Of a stretch of 43,719 nucleotides of DNA, positions 31,106 through 42,028 are shown piece after piece. The notes beneath the pieces were generated by a model. The model had not been told where the DNA came from. It was given only the letters and a program-made list of their open reading frames with translations, and ran no database searches. Position 1 is the stretch's first letter. Every line of letters begins with the position of its first letter. The translations under genes were made by a program, and so were the position numbers. The DNA comes from Carboxydothermus islandicus (GTDB lineage: Bacteria; Bacillota; Z-2901; Carboxydothermales; Carboxydothermaceae), in NCBI RefSeq assembly GCF_001950325.1, contig NZ_BDJL01000049.1:1-43719 (forward strand). Direction: 5' to 3'.

Positions 31106-33628
31106 ATGAAAAAGTTATATTTATACATTTTCATATTTACATTTATATCATTAATTTTTATACCGGTAAGCGCCAGGGCTAACTTATTGCCAGTTCCTGG
31201 CAATAACGGACAAAAAGGAAGTTATCTTCCGGTTCAAACAAAAGTTTATGACAACGTCTACGGTATGGTCTCAACCTTTAATCCCGATAATGTTTCGAAT
31301 TTTCCTTACGAAGTTTATCTGCCAAACGAAGGTAGCCCTGCTTCTTACCGGATTCACAGTAACTTTACCAAAAATACCGACAGTTGCGCTTCCTGCCATT
31401 CTATCCATACATCCGTAGGTCCCGGACTCCTGCAATGGTATACCGATTACGCTACCTGTATGGCCTGTCACGATGGTACCGTTACCACTACCTACAACGT
31501 CTTAGACGGCAAAATCCAGAACAGTAGTCTTTTAACCAATAGCGGGGTTTTCGGCCGGGGCAATGAAGAGTTTTTATCGGCTCATAATGCTTCGGGCATT
31601 ATCGAAGTTTCTTCGGTGCCCGGAGAAGTTTATATTGATACTTCCCAAACCGATTTAAACGGCGATGGCATAAACGACCGCTGGAAAATTCCTTTTACCT
31701 GTACCAGCTGCCATGACCCCCACGGAGCCGGGGGCAATGCCCGGCTTTTATCGCCAAACCCCAACGGACAGGCTTACTTAAACAAAAAAGAAGGGCTTTT
31801 AATGGCCGCCCTCTCCAGTACCGAATTTACTGTCTATGGTAATGCTACTCCTGAATCGGTAGGAGATGACACCTACACTCCCTACCGCTGGCTTACAGGC
31901 TATGAATATGAGCCTTTTACCAGAATTGTTTCCGGTCAAGGTGTTATTGACCCTACTTACTATACTTTTGATAATTCCCGGGGTTATACCATAGTTAAAT
32001 TTATCTATGAGCCATCGGTACCTCTATATGCATATTTTGTCCCGGCAATCCGGGTAGTTATGGATATAGAAAATTATCTTTCCACCGACCCGGCTAAACC
32101 GGAAAAAGTAACGTATATTAGCGGTATTTCGGTATTTTGCGCCTCCTGTCACCCTTCGTATTATACTACTACAGTGGAAGCACAAACATATTATTATGAA
32201 AATTACCGCCACCCGGTAGACTTAACGGTCTATCCGGAACTGGCCTCAACTTTAAGTGCCACCTATAATATTAAGTTTGAGTACGACCCTGTTACCGGTA
32301 CTTTTTCCAAAATAAACTGCCTGACCTGCCACACTGCTCACGGAGTTGATCAGGATTACTGGCTGAAAACCGGCACCGTACCGGATGAAGCCTACGAAAA
32401 CACTGGCTCCTCGGCTTTAAAACGGCTTCCCAATATGAAAAGTTGCGTCCTGTGCCATCGGGATAAAACCGGCTACTTTATGGAATCCCCTACTCCCACC
32501 AACTATTATCAGGGCAGCAGCCAGTATGTGGGAAGCCTTGCCTGCAAAAGCTGTCACCAAAATTTCTTTGACGGCTGGCAAAAGACAGCCCACGCCAAAA
32601 CTATTGGCTTTGGTTTTAACAGTATAGTAAAAGATGCGGTTTATCCTTTAGACCAGTCGGTAAACGGCTTTACCTACCGCTTTACCTACAGCGGACTAAA
32701 TGATTTTATCGCCAGCCCCGGCAACCTTCTGTACCGGCTGATTGATTCGGCCCGGACGGATGTTTACCCCGAGCAGGTCACCTTAACCGTTGGTTTCAAG
32801 TGGCTCCAAAGTTATGCCGTTTATGATTCAACCTATAATCTCTTATCCGGAAGCTTCAATATTCCGGAGAAAAAGTTTACTGTGTTTTCCGGGGTTTATG
32901 ATTTAAATTCCTGCCTTGGCTGCCACGGTACCGGTTTTAAAGTTACTTCCGTAAATAGCGAAACCTATGAAGTTACAGGTTATGAGCTGGTCGAAATGGG
33001 GGTTGGCTGTGAAGCCTGTCATGGACCTGGTAAAAATCATACGGAAAATCCCAACCACTATAATATCTACAACCCCAAGTACCAGACGCCAGAGCTTAGG
33101 TCCAGTTTATGCGGCCAGTGCCATAGTAAAGGTGTAAGCCTTTTATACCGGCAGCAGACGGTAGTGGGACTAACTTACCGGGAAGATTTCTTACCACCGG
33201 TGGGGCAAAGGGTTTATCCCTGGAGTGTGAAGTGGTATACCTACGGAATTATCCCCGGAGTATATGATCCGGTTTACGGGGCCAATTACTACGAACCGTA
33301 TCTAATCGGAAGTCAAAATCCAACTCCTATTCTGTCGCTCCAGAACCTGTTCTATCCGGAAGTAAACGGTATTTACCGGGATGCTCGCGCTCAAAACGAG
33401 TATCCGGCTTTTCGGCAAAGCCTCCATTATAAAACCGGAGTCCTGGCCTGCAACGACTGCCACAACAGTCACGGACTAAATACTCTGGGACAGCCTTTAA
33501 AAACCACCGAAGGGCAGCTCTGTTCATCCTGTCACAAGGAAACAAGGTTACCTGCAGTCGACATGCCAAAAACAGTTTCCCTGCTCGACAGTATTTATCT
33601 GAGTTCCCACACCTTCGGCGGATATTAA
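31106..33628 (+). CDS. Secreted 12-haem cytochrome c, paralogue D
   Basis: An 840-residue exported cytochrome (signal peptide KKLYLYIFIFTFISLIFIPVSA, cleavage near ARA-N). Twelve CXXCH motifs: CASCH, CMACH, CTSCH, CASCH, CLTCH, CVLCH, CKSCH, CLGCH, CEACH, CGQCH, CNDCH and CSSCH. Length and haem spacing match paralogues B and C, with shared words such as YRIHSNFTKNTDSC and LLQW. It is more diverged and is the only one on the plus strand. ATG 31106 with AGGTGA is preferred to GTG 31097. It is transcribed away from the ligase-like operon, so the 192-bp divergent region may coordinate both. No cell anchor is visible. Confidence 0.92.
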   Translation: MKKLYLYIFIFTFISLIFIPVSARANLLPVPGNNGQKGSYLPVQTKVYDNVYGMVSTFNPDNVSNFPYEVYLPNEGSPASYRIHSNFTKNTDSCASCHSIHTSVGPGLLQWYTDYATCMACHDGTVTTTYNVLDGKIQNSSLLTNSGVFGRGNEEFLSAHNASGIIEVSSVPGEVYIDTSQTDLNGDGINDRWKIPFTCTSCHDPHGAGGNARLLSPNPNGQAYLNKKEGLLMAALSSTEFTVYGNATPESVGDDTYTPYRWLTGYEYEPFTRIVSGQGVIDPTYYTFDNSRGYTIVKFIYEPSVPLYAYFVPAIRVVMDIENYLSTDPAKPEKVTYISGISVFCASCHPSYYTTTVEAQTYYYENYRHPVDLTVYPELASTLSATYNIKFEYDPVTGTFSKINCLTCHTAHGVDQDYWLKTGTVPDEAYENTGSSALKRLPNMKSCVLCHRDKTGYFMESPTPTNYYQGSSQYVGSLACKSCHQNFFDGWQKTAHAKTIGFGFNSIVKDAVYPLDQSVNGFTYRFTYSGLNDFIASPGNLLYRLIDSARTDVYPEQVTLTVGFKWLQSYAVYDSTYNLLSGSFNIPEKKFTVFSGVYDLNSCLGCHGTGFKVTSVNSETYEVTGYELVEMGVGCEACHGPGKNHTENPNHYNIYNPKYQTPELRSSLCGQCHSKGVSLLYRQQTVVGLTYREDFLPPVGQRVYPWSVKWYTYGIIPGVYDPVYGANYYEPYLIGSQNPTPILSLQNLFYPEVNGIYRDARAQNEYPAFRQSLHYKTGVLACNDCHNSHGLNTLGQPLKTTEGQLCSSCHKETRLPAVDMPKTVSLLDSIYLSSHTFGGY

Positions 33629-33658
33629 AAAAGCCATGGTTTTGCACCATGGCTTTTT

Positions 33659-33659
<1 letters not shown>
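33627..33659. terminator. Bidirectional terminator
   Basis: A 13-bp stem AAAAAAGCCATGG/CCATGGCTTTTTT between the convergent cytochrome D and MCP genes; it overlaps the cytochrome stop codon. Confidence 0.9.
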
Positions 33660-34813
<1,154 letters not shown>

Positions 34814-34877
34814 TTATTTTATTATTTTCGAAAATTACTGTAAATTAGAAAAAGCTTTTTACAAGGTTTTGAGCATG

Positions 34878-34909
34878 AAAAAACCCCGCCGAATTTTGGC
34901 GGGGTTTTT
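34878..34909. terminator. Terminator of ndk
   Basis: AACCCCGCC/GGCGGGGTT stem with A- and T-runs on the two sides, 5 bp after the ndk stop on the minus strand. Confidence 0.9.
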
Positions 34910-34913
34910 GGTA

Positions 34914-35363
34914 TTATTCGTAAATCCAGGTATCGAGAGTTTTGTCGTAACTAAGAAGTTCTTCTTCCTTAAAGAACAGGGCTATTTCCCTTTGGGCCGA
35001 TTCCGGTGAATCGGAGCCGTGAATTACATTTCTGCCCACGTCGATTCCGTAGGTTCCCCGGATTGTTCCCGGCTGGGCTTTAAGAGGATTGGTAGCCCCC
35101 ATCATTTCCCGGGCAGTAGCTATTACTTCTTTTCCTTCCCAAACCATGGCCACCACCGGGCCCGAGGTAATAAAGTTCACCAGTCCCTCAAAAAACGGCT
35201 TACCCTTATGTTCACCGTAGTGGGTTTCCGCCAGCTCCCGGCTGATTTGCATAAGTTTTAAACCCACTAATTTAAACCCCCGCTTTTCAAAACGGCTGAT
35301 GATTTCCCCGACCAATCCTCTTTGCACTCCATCGGGTTTTACCATGATAAAGGTTCGTTCCAT
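34914..35363 (-). CDS. ndk: Nucleoside diphosphate kinase
   Basis: A 149-residue NDP kinase, full length for the bacterial form. It begins [21 protein letters not shown] and has the active-site signature NVIHGSDS with His115-region catalysis. It balances NTP and dNTP pools in the cytoplasm. ATG with AAAAAGGGGGAG. It lies between its own terminator and that of ftsH, so it is transcribed alone. Confidence 0.97.
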   Translation of the reverse strand: MERTFIMVKPDGVQRGLVGEIISRFEKRGFKLVGLKLMQISRELAETHYGEHKGKPFFEGLVNFITSGPVVAMVWEGKEVIATAREMMGATNPLKAQPGTIRGTYGIDVGRNVIHGSDSPESAQREIALFFKEEELLSYDKTLDTWIYE

Positions 35364-35394
35364 TGAAATTTTCTCCCCCTTTTTCTGTATTTGG

Positions 35395-35423
35395 AAAAGC
35401 CTCCCGGAAACGGGAGGCTTTTT
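35395..35423. terminator. Terminator of ftsH
   Basis: AAAAGCCTCCCG/CGGGAGGCTTTT stem with a T-run, directly after the ftsH stop codon on the minus strand. Confidence 0.9.
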
Positions 35424-35425
35424 AA

Positions 35426-37285
35426 CTACTGGAGAGGATTTGCAGGTGAATCGTTATTTCCATTTATCCTGGGTTTGGTTAACCCATTTTCATTCATTAA
35501 CCTTTCAAACTCTTCCCCTTCCATCGTTTCCACTTCCATAAGTTTTGTCGCTACAAGGTGGAGCACATTAATATTTTTCTTTAAAATTTCCTCCGCCCGA
35601 CTATAGCAGTTATCAATAATTTTTCTTACTTCTTTATCAATGGCATAAGCTATTTCTTCGGAATAATTTCTATCCCGGGCTAAATCCCGGCCCAAAAATA
35701 CCGCTTCGGTACCTTTACCAAAGGTTAGAGGGCCTAATTCTTCGCTCATTCCGTATTCCATTACCATGCGCCGGGCCGTTTCGGTAGCCCGCTCTAAGTC
35801 GTTTCTGGCACCGGTACTGATATCTTCCAAAACCAGCGCCTCCGCTACCCTTCCTCCCAAAAGCATGGTGATTTCATCGAGAAGCTGGGATTTAGTCATG
35901 TACGAACGGTCTTCTTCGGGTAACAGTAAAGTATAGCCCCCTGCCCGCCCCCGGGGTATAATGGAAATCTTGTGTACCGGGTCGGTATTGGGTAGGAGAT
36001 AACCGACCATGGCATGGCCCGCCTCATGATAAGCAACAAGCCGCTTTTCCCGTTCGGAAATGACCTTGCTTTTCTTTTCCGGACCGGCAATGACCCTTTC
36101 AATTGCTTCTTCCATCTCTTCCATGTTAATAACTTTCTTATTGCGGCGAGCCGCAAGAAGCGCTGCTTCATTAACCATATTTGCTAAATCAGCACCGGTA
36201 AAACCGGGAGTACGCCGTGCTAAAACATCCAGATCCACATCATCCCCCAGCGGTTTCCCTTTAACGTGAACTTTTAAGATTTCCTTGCGACCGTTAATAT
36301 CCGGTGCATCCACCACTATATGCCGGTCGAAACGTCCCGGCCGCAAAAGGGCTGGATCTAAAATATCCGGTCGGTTGGTAGCGGCAATAATGATAATTCC
36401 TTCGTTGGAATTAAAACCGTCCATCTCCACTAACAGCTGGTTTAAAGTTTGCTCCCGTTCGTCGTGACCGCCACCTAACCCTGCTCCCCGCTGCCGGCCA
36501 ACAGCATCAATCTCATCAATAAAGACAATACAGGGAGCATTTTTCTTGGCTTGCTCAAAAAGATCCCTTACCCGGGAAGCACCAACCCCTACAAACATCT
36601 CCACAAAATCGGAGCCGCTAATGCTAAAAAACGGCACTCCCGCCTCCCCGGCTATTGCCCGGGCTAATAAAGTTTTCCCGGTTCCCGGTTGGCCAAAAAG
36701 GAGAACGCCCTTGGGAATTCGGGCTCCTAATTCGTTATACTTCCGGGGGTTCTTCAAAAACTCGACAATTTCCGCCAATTCTTCCTTTACTTCATCAATC
36801 CCCGCCACATCGGCAAAGGTAACCCGCTTTTTCTCATCGGTATGAAGCTTGGCCCGGCTTTTGCCGAAGGACATCACCCGGTTACCCCCGCCCTGGGCCT
36901 GTTGCATAAAGAAAAAGAATAACCCCACCATTAAAAGGACCGGTAACAGGGAACTTAAAAGGTTGGCCCAGAAAGCCGGTTCTTTCGGCGGCATAATTTC
37001 TACCGTAACATTCATCGCCTTCAGGTCTTTATAAAGTTCAGCATCTTCCAGTGGCCCCCGGGTTTTAAACCTGGTTCCATCCCTTAAAACCCCTGAAATT
37101 TCATTGATCGTCCGGTCCGCCTGAATCGCTACCGACGCTATCTGCCCTTTTTCCAAAAGGCTATAAAACTCATCGTACTTTAAATCTCGAATGGAAGTTG
37201 CCGACGGCCGGGAATAGTTGATAAGCATTACTGCAACCAGAACAATCAGCAAATAAATTGCTAAATTTTTTAATACTTTATTCAA
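35426..37285 (-). CDS. ftsH: ATP-dependent zinc metalloprotease FtsH
   Basis: A 619-residue membrane AAA+ protease. It has two N-terminal membrane segments around a short outside domain (residues 8-125), then the AAA module with Walker A GQPGTGKT, Walker [11 protein letters not shown] and the SRH segment [21 protein letters not shown]. The M41 peptidase zinc site HEAGHA and the later Asp ligand region follow. Walker A has Gln where GPPGTGKT is usual; this should still bind ATP. It degrades membrane and regulatory proteins. It lies 57 bp after tilS, the usual order minus hprT. ATG start. Confidence 0.98.
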   Translation of the reverse strand: MNKVLKNLAIYLLIVLVAVMLINYSRPSATSIRDLKYDEFYSLLEKGQIASVAIQADRTINEISGVLRDGTRFKTRGPLEDAELYKDLKAMNVTVEIMPPKEPAFWANLLSSLLPVLLMVGLFFFFMQQAQGGGNRVMSFGKSRAKLHTDEKKRVTFADVAGIDEVKEELAEIVEFLKNPRKYNELGARIPKGVLLFGQPGTGKTLLARAIAGEAGVPFFSISGSDFVEMFVGVGASRVRDLFEQAKKNAPCIVFIDEIDAVGRQRGAGLGGGHDEREQTLNQLLVEMDGFNSNEGIIIIAATNRPDILDPALLRPGRFDRHIVVDAPDINGRKEILKVHVKGKPLGDDVDLDVLARRTPGFTGADLANMVNEAALLAARRNKKVINMEEMEEAIERVIAGPEKKSKVISEREKRLVAYHEAGHAMVGYLLPNTDPVHKISIIPRGRAGGYTLLLPEEDRSYMTKSQLLDEITMLLGGRVAEALVLEDISTGARNDLERATETARRMVMEYGMSEELGPLTFGKGTEAVFLGRDLARDRNYSEEIAYAIDKEVRKIIDNCYSRAEEILKKNINVLHLVATKLMEVETMEGEEFERLMNENGLTKPRINGNNDSPANPLQ

Positions 37286-37342
37286 AGTTGAGCACTCCTC
37301 TCACAGCTTTCCATCATTATGCTACAAAATTTTATCATAATT

Positions 37343-38683
37343 TCAACAACTTTTCAATAATTCAAGGTCTACCGCAAAGGGAATGAGGTCTGAATCCTTA
37401 CCGCTTTTAAATAAATCCCCGGCCCCCAATCCTTCCACCCAGGCAATTTGACCGTTTACTTCAACAATCAGTAACCGCTCCCTTATATCCCTGGGTATTT
37501 TTTGATCTATCAACCATTCTTTTAATTTTTTCGTGTGCCCCCTGAAGGTAAATCGATCTCCAGGACGGCGATTTCTGACGATTACACTGCTGTCTCTGGC
37601 AAGAAATAAATCACCTTTTCCTGCAAAAACCGGAATTAAGGTGATCCTTTTACCCACCTCGGAAATTTCCACACTGCCGGGAGGATTCATTTCATAAGCA
37701 AAACTAATCTTCGTCGGAGAAATATTTTTTTCAAGATATAGTTTTCCATAAGAAAGCCTGGCCCGCATCCCCCGGGGCAGGAGAAAGTAGCGGGTCCCTT
37801 TTATATTGTTACAAAAGGCAAGTAAATTTTCAATGTGCTCCTGGTATAAATCCCTTTTACTGCCTGTTGCCTGCTCCCAAAATCTCCTGAGCAAAAGTTT
37901 AGCTTCCTCCCGGGAAAGGTTTTGCAGCACCGATACCTTTAAGTACTGACCTTCTTTAACAAAAACTTCCTGCCACAGTTTATTTAAATAATTATCAAGC
38001 ACCTGGTTTTCTTCCTGTTTAATCAGGGCAAGATTAAAAAGCCGCTCTTCGATATCGGTGGCAAACTCTTCCTTAATGAACGGAAAAAGCTTTAAACGTA
38101 CTTTATTACGCAAATACCTGGGCACGAGGTTGGAAGAATCAACCCGGTAGGGTATATTTTCCCGTTCAACAAAACTCATCACTTCCCGGCGAAAAATCGT
38201 ATATAACGGTCTAATAATTCTATCCCGCACCGGCCAAATTCCACAGAGCCCCTCCGTTCCCGCTCCCCGCAAAATATTCATCATCACCGTCTCCGCTACA
38301 TCCGAAGCGGTATGAGCTAACGCTATTTTTTCTGCCCCCGTTTTTTCCAATACTTCATAAAAAAATTCATACCTTTTTTCCCGGGCTATCGCTTGTAAAT
38401 TTTCCCCCAAATCTTTTAAACCATCAAGCCTTTTGACATGAAAATTTATACCGTATTTTCGGCTAAAATCCCGCACCAACTCCTCGTCTAAATCGCTTTC
38501 CCTTCCCCTTAAGCCGTGATTAACATGAGCTACCTCAAGGAAAAAATCCATTTCTTCCCGGTATTTGAGCAAACAAAAAAGGAGAGCCATGGAGTCGGGG
38601 CCTCCCGAAACCCCTACCACCACTTTCTCTCCGGGATTAATCATCTTATATTTCCTTACGGTTTCAACAAACTCAGCGTACAA
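37343..38683 (-). CDS. tilS: tRNA(Ile)-lysidine synthase
   Basis: A 446-residue enzyme that makes lysidine at C34 of the tRNA-Ile with CAU anticodon, so that it reads AUA. The PP-loop VVVGVSGGPDSMALLF near residue 23 and VAHVNHGLRG follow the family. The C-terminal TilS domain runs to RRPGDRFTFRGHTKKLKEW and LIDQKIPRDIRERLLIVE. The TTG start at 38683 with AAGGAGTG overlaps the spoIIE stop region by 11 bp; the longer frame has no ribosome binding site. It is co-transcribed with spoIIE or read through from it. Confidence 0.95.
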   Translation of the reverse strand: MYAEFVETVRKYKMINPGEKVVVGVSGGPDSMALLFCLLKYREEMDFFLEVAHVNHGLRGRESDLDEELVRDFSRKYGINFHVKRLDGLKDLGENLQAIAREKRYEFFYEVLEKTGAEKIALAHTASDVAETVMMNILRGAGTEGLCGIWPVRDRIIRPLYTIFRREVMSFVERENIPYRVDSSNLVPRYLRNKVRLKLFPFIKEEFATDIEERLFNLALIKQEENQVLDNYLNKLWQEVFVKEGQYLKVSVLQNLSREEAKLLLRRFWEQATGSKRDLYQEHIENLLAFCNNIKGTRYFLLPRGMRARLSYGKLYLEKNISPTKISFAYEMNPPGSVEISEVGKRITLIPVFAGKGDLFLARDSSVIVRNRRPGDRFTFRGHTKKLKEWLIDQKIPRDIRERLLIVEVNGQIAWVEGLGAGDLFKSGKDSDLIPFAVDLELLKSC

Positions 38684-41072
38684 TCTGTTCACTCCTTGTC
38701 TTTTCAAAGAAACGAACCACAATTACTGTCTGGTCATCGGTAATTACATTCTGGTGGCGTAATTTGGCATGGGCCAGAAAATATTCGGCTAAAATTTCAG
38801 GCGATAAATCGTTGTCTTCCAGAAGAACTTTCACCACCCGTTCTTCTCCCCCTAAAGCATCTAAAAGCCCATCGCTCATCAGCACTAAAACATCTCCGGG
38901 AAATAATATTTGCCGTTTTTCCCTGGGCTTAAGCTCAATCCCACTCCCCAGGGGTAAATTTCCCCCGGTAATTTTTTCAACCGCCGCACCTCTTTTTAAA
39001 AAGGAGGTAACCGCTCCCCGTTTATAAAAAGTTACCTGACGGCTTATTAAATCAATCAAAGCAAGATCTAATGTTAAATACCGTTCCTGGCGGTTTTTTA
39101 AACGGATCAGGGCATCTACCGCTTCTAAAGCTTTCTGCGGACTTAAACCAAAGGATAAAAGTCTTTCGACCATTAACAGGCAGGCATTGCTCTCTCTGCG
39201 AGCAAGCTCCCCGCTACCCATACCATCGGACAGCATTACCGCTAATTTCCCCGGAGAGTAACGCACCACCCGGTAACTGTCGCCCGACACCTTTTCCCCG
39301 GTTTTCCCCGCCATTCCTATACCAATTCTACCCTCTAAATCTTCCATTGGCAAGTAATTTAAATGACATTCTCCTCCATCGGCCTGGCCACACCGTTTTT
39401 GTTGCAGAACAAACTCTCCTCCGGTTTCTTCCGCTATGATTACCGGAATTTTGTTCAGACAGGGCCTGGTTCCTGAACACCTGGCAGATTTAACTTCTAC
39501 GACCATCCCCCTTCCCCCGGCGGGTTTGGCAAGAACCGTTTCCACCGGTAGATTTTCTTCCCAAAGTCGTTTAAAAATTTTTACCGTATTTTTTTGGTCA
39601 TAAACAAAATCTAAATCCAAAGCCTTATTTAATTCCAGAAAGATTTCTCCCACGCCCTTGAGCTGACTTTTGGTCAACTGCTCTTCTTCATAAAGTTTTT
39701 TCTGCCAGCGACTTTTTTCTTTTTCCATAAGAAAGGTAAAAAGAAGCTCGTTTAAAAATTCCTTGATTCTAAGACAGCGCTTGTAAAAAAAGCCCGGAAC
39801 ATCCGATTTAAATAATTGCCCCTTATTTTCCAGGATCGTTAACATTTCCAATAGCGCATGGTAAGTTCCGAAAAACTCTCTCTCCCAGCAAAGCCGGATA
39901 AAAGTGCAATTCTGGCAGGTCTCTTTGGGAAAACGCTCCACAACCTCTTCTATCCTGAACTCCGGAATTACTTCCGGCCCTAACGTTGCCGAAAGTTCCA
40001 AAAAAGAATTTCCGAGGTCCAAAAACAGTTCCCGGCATTCATTCATTCTTTCCCGGGCAATTTCCCGGGGCTGGTCCATAAACAACTGAAATTTCCTGGT
40101 CACACTGTCTAACATTTCTTTTAATCCGTCAAGGTTCCGGTTGGGTATCAGTAAAAATATTCCGGAAGCAACCAGCATCTGGTAGGCAAGCCCTTTGGCC
40201 GCTGAAAGGCTTTGCAGGTAAAAAGCCAGCACCACATCGGCTAACAAAAAACCTATTAAAGCCCCAATTTTACCAAACTGGCGAAAGATTCCGGAAAGTA
40301 AACCGGCAAAGGTGTAAATCCCTATATTTTCTAAAGGCAGGCCGTTGCCAAAACATAATATTACCCCTAAAACCGCCCCGCCGGCCGCTCCAAGGCCCGG
40401 ACCACCGGAAAAGGCGGTAAGAAGTACTGTAAGATGAATAATGGTTTGCTTAACTTCCAATGGTCCAAGGAAAAACCCGGGAAAGCCTATCAAAGCCGAA
40501 CCAATTACAAACATTAAAGGTAACAGTTCTTCCCCGGTTACGATTCTTCCCGGTCCGCCCTTTAAAGCCGGAAAAGCGAGGAAAAATACCACACTTAAAA
40601 TTGCAGAAAAAGACGCCTCAAGGCCAATTTTGATAAAATCCAGAGGGGTTCCGGAAAAGGTTTTATCAAAATATACACCAAAAAAAGCAACAACGCCAAA
40701 AACCACCAGCGGTAGAACAACGGTCTTTTTCTTAAAATTTAAGTTTTTAAGAAGGATTCCCGCTAAAATAAACAGTACTAAAAGCTGCGAAAACTTATAA
40801 ATTAAATAACGCTCGGGTAAAACAAAGATATGCCCTAATAAAAGAAAGACAAAGAGGAAAAAAGCTTCCCCCGGTCCCAGATAAGCGACCGCCGCTCCTA
40901 AAAACGCCGGCCCAAAGGGATAAAGGTCTCCCGCCAGCGATGCCCTTCCCAAAGAAAAGGCTAAAACCGGAAAAATTATGTCACCAGGCTTTAATTTTTT
41001 AAGCGGCCTTTTAACCTCCCGGGCTTTTACATTACTCTTTCTACGGGCAAAGGGATAGATTTTGGTTTCCAA
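38673..41072 (-). CDS. spoIIE: Stage II sporulation protein E, SpoIIAA-P phosphatase
   Basis: A 799-residue protein close to the usual SpoIIE length. The N-terminal 330 residues hold about ten membrane segments. A middle region with a Cys cluster (CQNCTFIRLCW) follows, then a C-terminal PP2C phosphatase with VSGDSY, LSDGMGSGELARRES and VLMSDGLLDALGG, which bind the metal ions. It dephosphorylates SpoIIAA to release sigma F in the forespore and helps polar septation. The start is TTG behind AAAAAGGAGGA. Its promoter has the 21-bp spacer of Spo0A-activated genes. Confidence 0.96.
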   Translation of the reverse strand: METKIYPFARRKSNVKAREVKRPLKKLKPGDIIFPVLAFSLGRASLAGDLYPFGPAFLGAAVAYLGPGEAFFLFVFLLLGHIFVLPERYLIYKFSQLLVLFILAGILLKNLNFKKKTVVLPLVVFGVVAFFGVYFDKTFSGTPLDFIKIGLEASFSAILSVVFFLAFPALKGGPGRIVTGEELLPLMFVIGSALIGFPGFFLGPLEVKQTIIHLTVLLTAFSGGPGLGAAGGAVLGVILCFGNGLPLENIGIYTFAGLLSGIFRQFGKIGALIGFLLADVVLAFYLQSLSAAKGLAYQMLVASGIFLLIPNRNLDGLKEMLDSVTRKFQLFMDQPREIARERMNECRELFLDLGNSFLELSATLGPEVIPEFRIEEVVERFPKETCQNCTFIRLCWEREFFGTYHALLEMLTILENKGQLFKSDVPGFFYKRCLRIKEFLNELLFTFLMEKEKSRWQKKLYEEEQLTKSQLKGVGEIFLELNKALDLDFVYDQKNTVKIFKRLWEENLPVETVLAKPAGGRGMVVEVKSARCSGTRPCLNKIPVIIAEETGGEFVLQQKRCGQADGGECHLNYLPMEDLEGRIGIGMAGKTGEKVSGDSYRVVRYSPGKLAVMLSDGMGSGELARRESNACLLMVERLLSFGLSPQKALEAVDALIRLKNRQERYLTLDLALIDLISRQVTFYKRGAVTSFLKRGAAVEKITGGNLPLGSGIELKPREKRQILFPGDVLVLMSDGLLDALGGEERVVKVLLEDNDLSPEILAEYFLAHAKLRHQNVITDDQTVIVVRFFEKTRSEQIVR

Positions 41073-41106
41073 AAAAAATCCTCCTTTTTCAAGGCTCCTA
41101 ATGGTT

Positions 41107-41172
41107 ATTATAGCCCTGTAAGGAGGAAATTTTTGTCAATTTAAAGTTTTGCTCCGTTATTTTCTTTCGACA
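41107..41172 (-). promoter_or_regulatory. spoIIE promoter with 21-bp spacer and upstream 0A box
   Basis: On the minus strand TTGACA (41134-41139) and TATAAT (41107-41112) are perfect but 21 bp apart, too far for plain sigma A. A consensus Spo0A box TGTCGAA lies upstream at 41166-41172. Bacillus subtilis spoIIE is known for a sigma A promoter with 21-bp spacing activated by Spo0A. Confidence 0.75.
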
Positions 41173-42028
41173 CCGTCATTTCTTTAAGTCTTCCTAAAAG
41201 CAGGTCCCCTTCGCCCACAATTAGCCTGGAAAGCCGGGCAGTGGTGAGAACTTCAATTAATATTTTACAACCATAAACGATAATATCCGCTCGTTCGGGT
41301 AAAAGTCCCGGTACCTTTTGACGTTCAGGTAAAGGTAACTTTTCCAAATAATCGTGGATCTCTCTAAGCCGCAGTAAATCTAAAGTATGTCCCTCCACTT
41401 TACGGGGGTCGTATTTTTCCAACTGCAGGTCAATTGCCGCTAAAGTTGTAGCGGTACCACCAACAGCTACCACCGGTTCATGAAAATAGGGGGTTATTTT
41501 CCCGACAAATTCCCGTAAAAGTTTTAGCAAACCCTCCTTGTCCGTGGCCTCCATTAATCTTACGGCTCCTACGGGAATGCTCTGAAATAAGGTTTTCCCC
41601 CGTTCCTGCCAGATAAATTCAATACTCCCGCCGCCCAGGTCGATAACCGCAGGTTCGTTTAAATAAGGTAGTGATAGCTTTACCCCCAGATAAGAATAAT
41701 AGGCTTCCTCCTCGCCCGTTAAAACCTCGATGTTTACACCGGTTGCGCTTTTTATTTTGTCCACAAACTCCTTTTGATTTTTGGCCTCGCGCACCGCACT
41801 GGTGGCAAAAATCACTATCTCATCGGTAAATTCCCGGGCTTTTCCCATAAATTCTACAACCACCCGCAAGGTTCTCTCCATCGCTTCTTCTTTTAAATAT
41901 CCCGCGTTTATCCCTTCACCAATTCGGGTGGTCTTCAGGTCCCGGTACTGTTCGTAAAATTTACCATTTTTAAAATAACCAGCTAAAACCCGTACCGAAT
42001 TTGTTCCGATATCAATCACCGCTGGCAT
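41141..42028 (-). CDS. ppx: Exopolyphosphatase/guanosine pentaphosphatase (Ppx/GppA)
   Basis: A 295-residue actin-fold phosphatase: PAVIDIGTNSVRVLAG at the N terminus (phosphate 1 loop), then VIDLGGGSIEF near residue 128 (phosphate 2) and VAVGGTATTLAA near residue 187. It is the short, single-module form found in Firmicutes, without the C-terminal HD-like domain. It hydrolyses polyphosphate or pppGpp. ATG 42028 with AGGACAGGAAG is preferred to a TTG further upstream. It overlaps the DivIC-like gene by 17 bp. Confidence 0.92.
   Translation of the reverse strand: MPAVIDIGTNSVRVLAGYFKNGKFYEQYRDLKTTRIGEGINAGYLKEEAMERTLRVVVEFMGKAREFTDEIVIFATSAVREAKNQKEFVDKIKSATGVNIEVLTGEEEAYYSYLGVKLSLPYLNEPAVIDLGGGSIEFIWQERGKTLFQSIPVGAVRLMEATDKEGLLKLLREFVGKITPYFHEPVVAVGGTATTLAAIDLQLEKYDPRKVEGHTLDLLRLREIHDYLEKLPLPERQKVPGLLPERADIIVYGCKILIEVLTTARLSRLIVGEGDLLLGRLKEMTVSKENNGAKL

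Noticed and set aside
17544-33628. LPXTG or SLH surface anchors on the 12-haem proteins
   Set aside because: The C termini of B, C and D end shortly after the last haem without a sorting signal or S-layer homology repeats.
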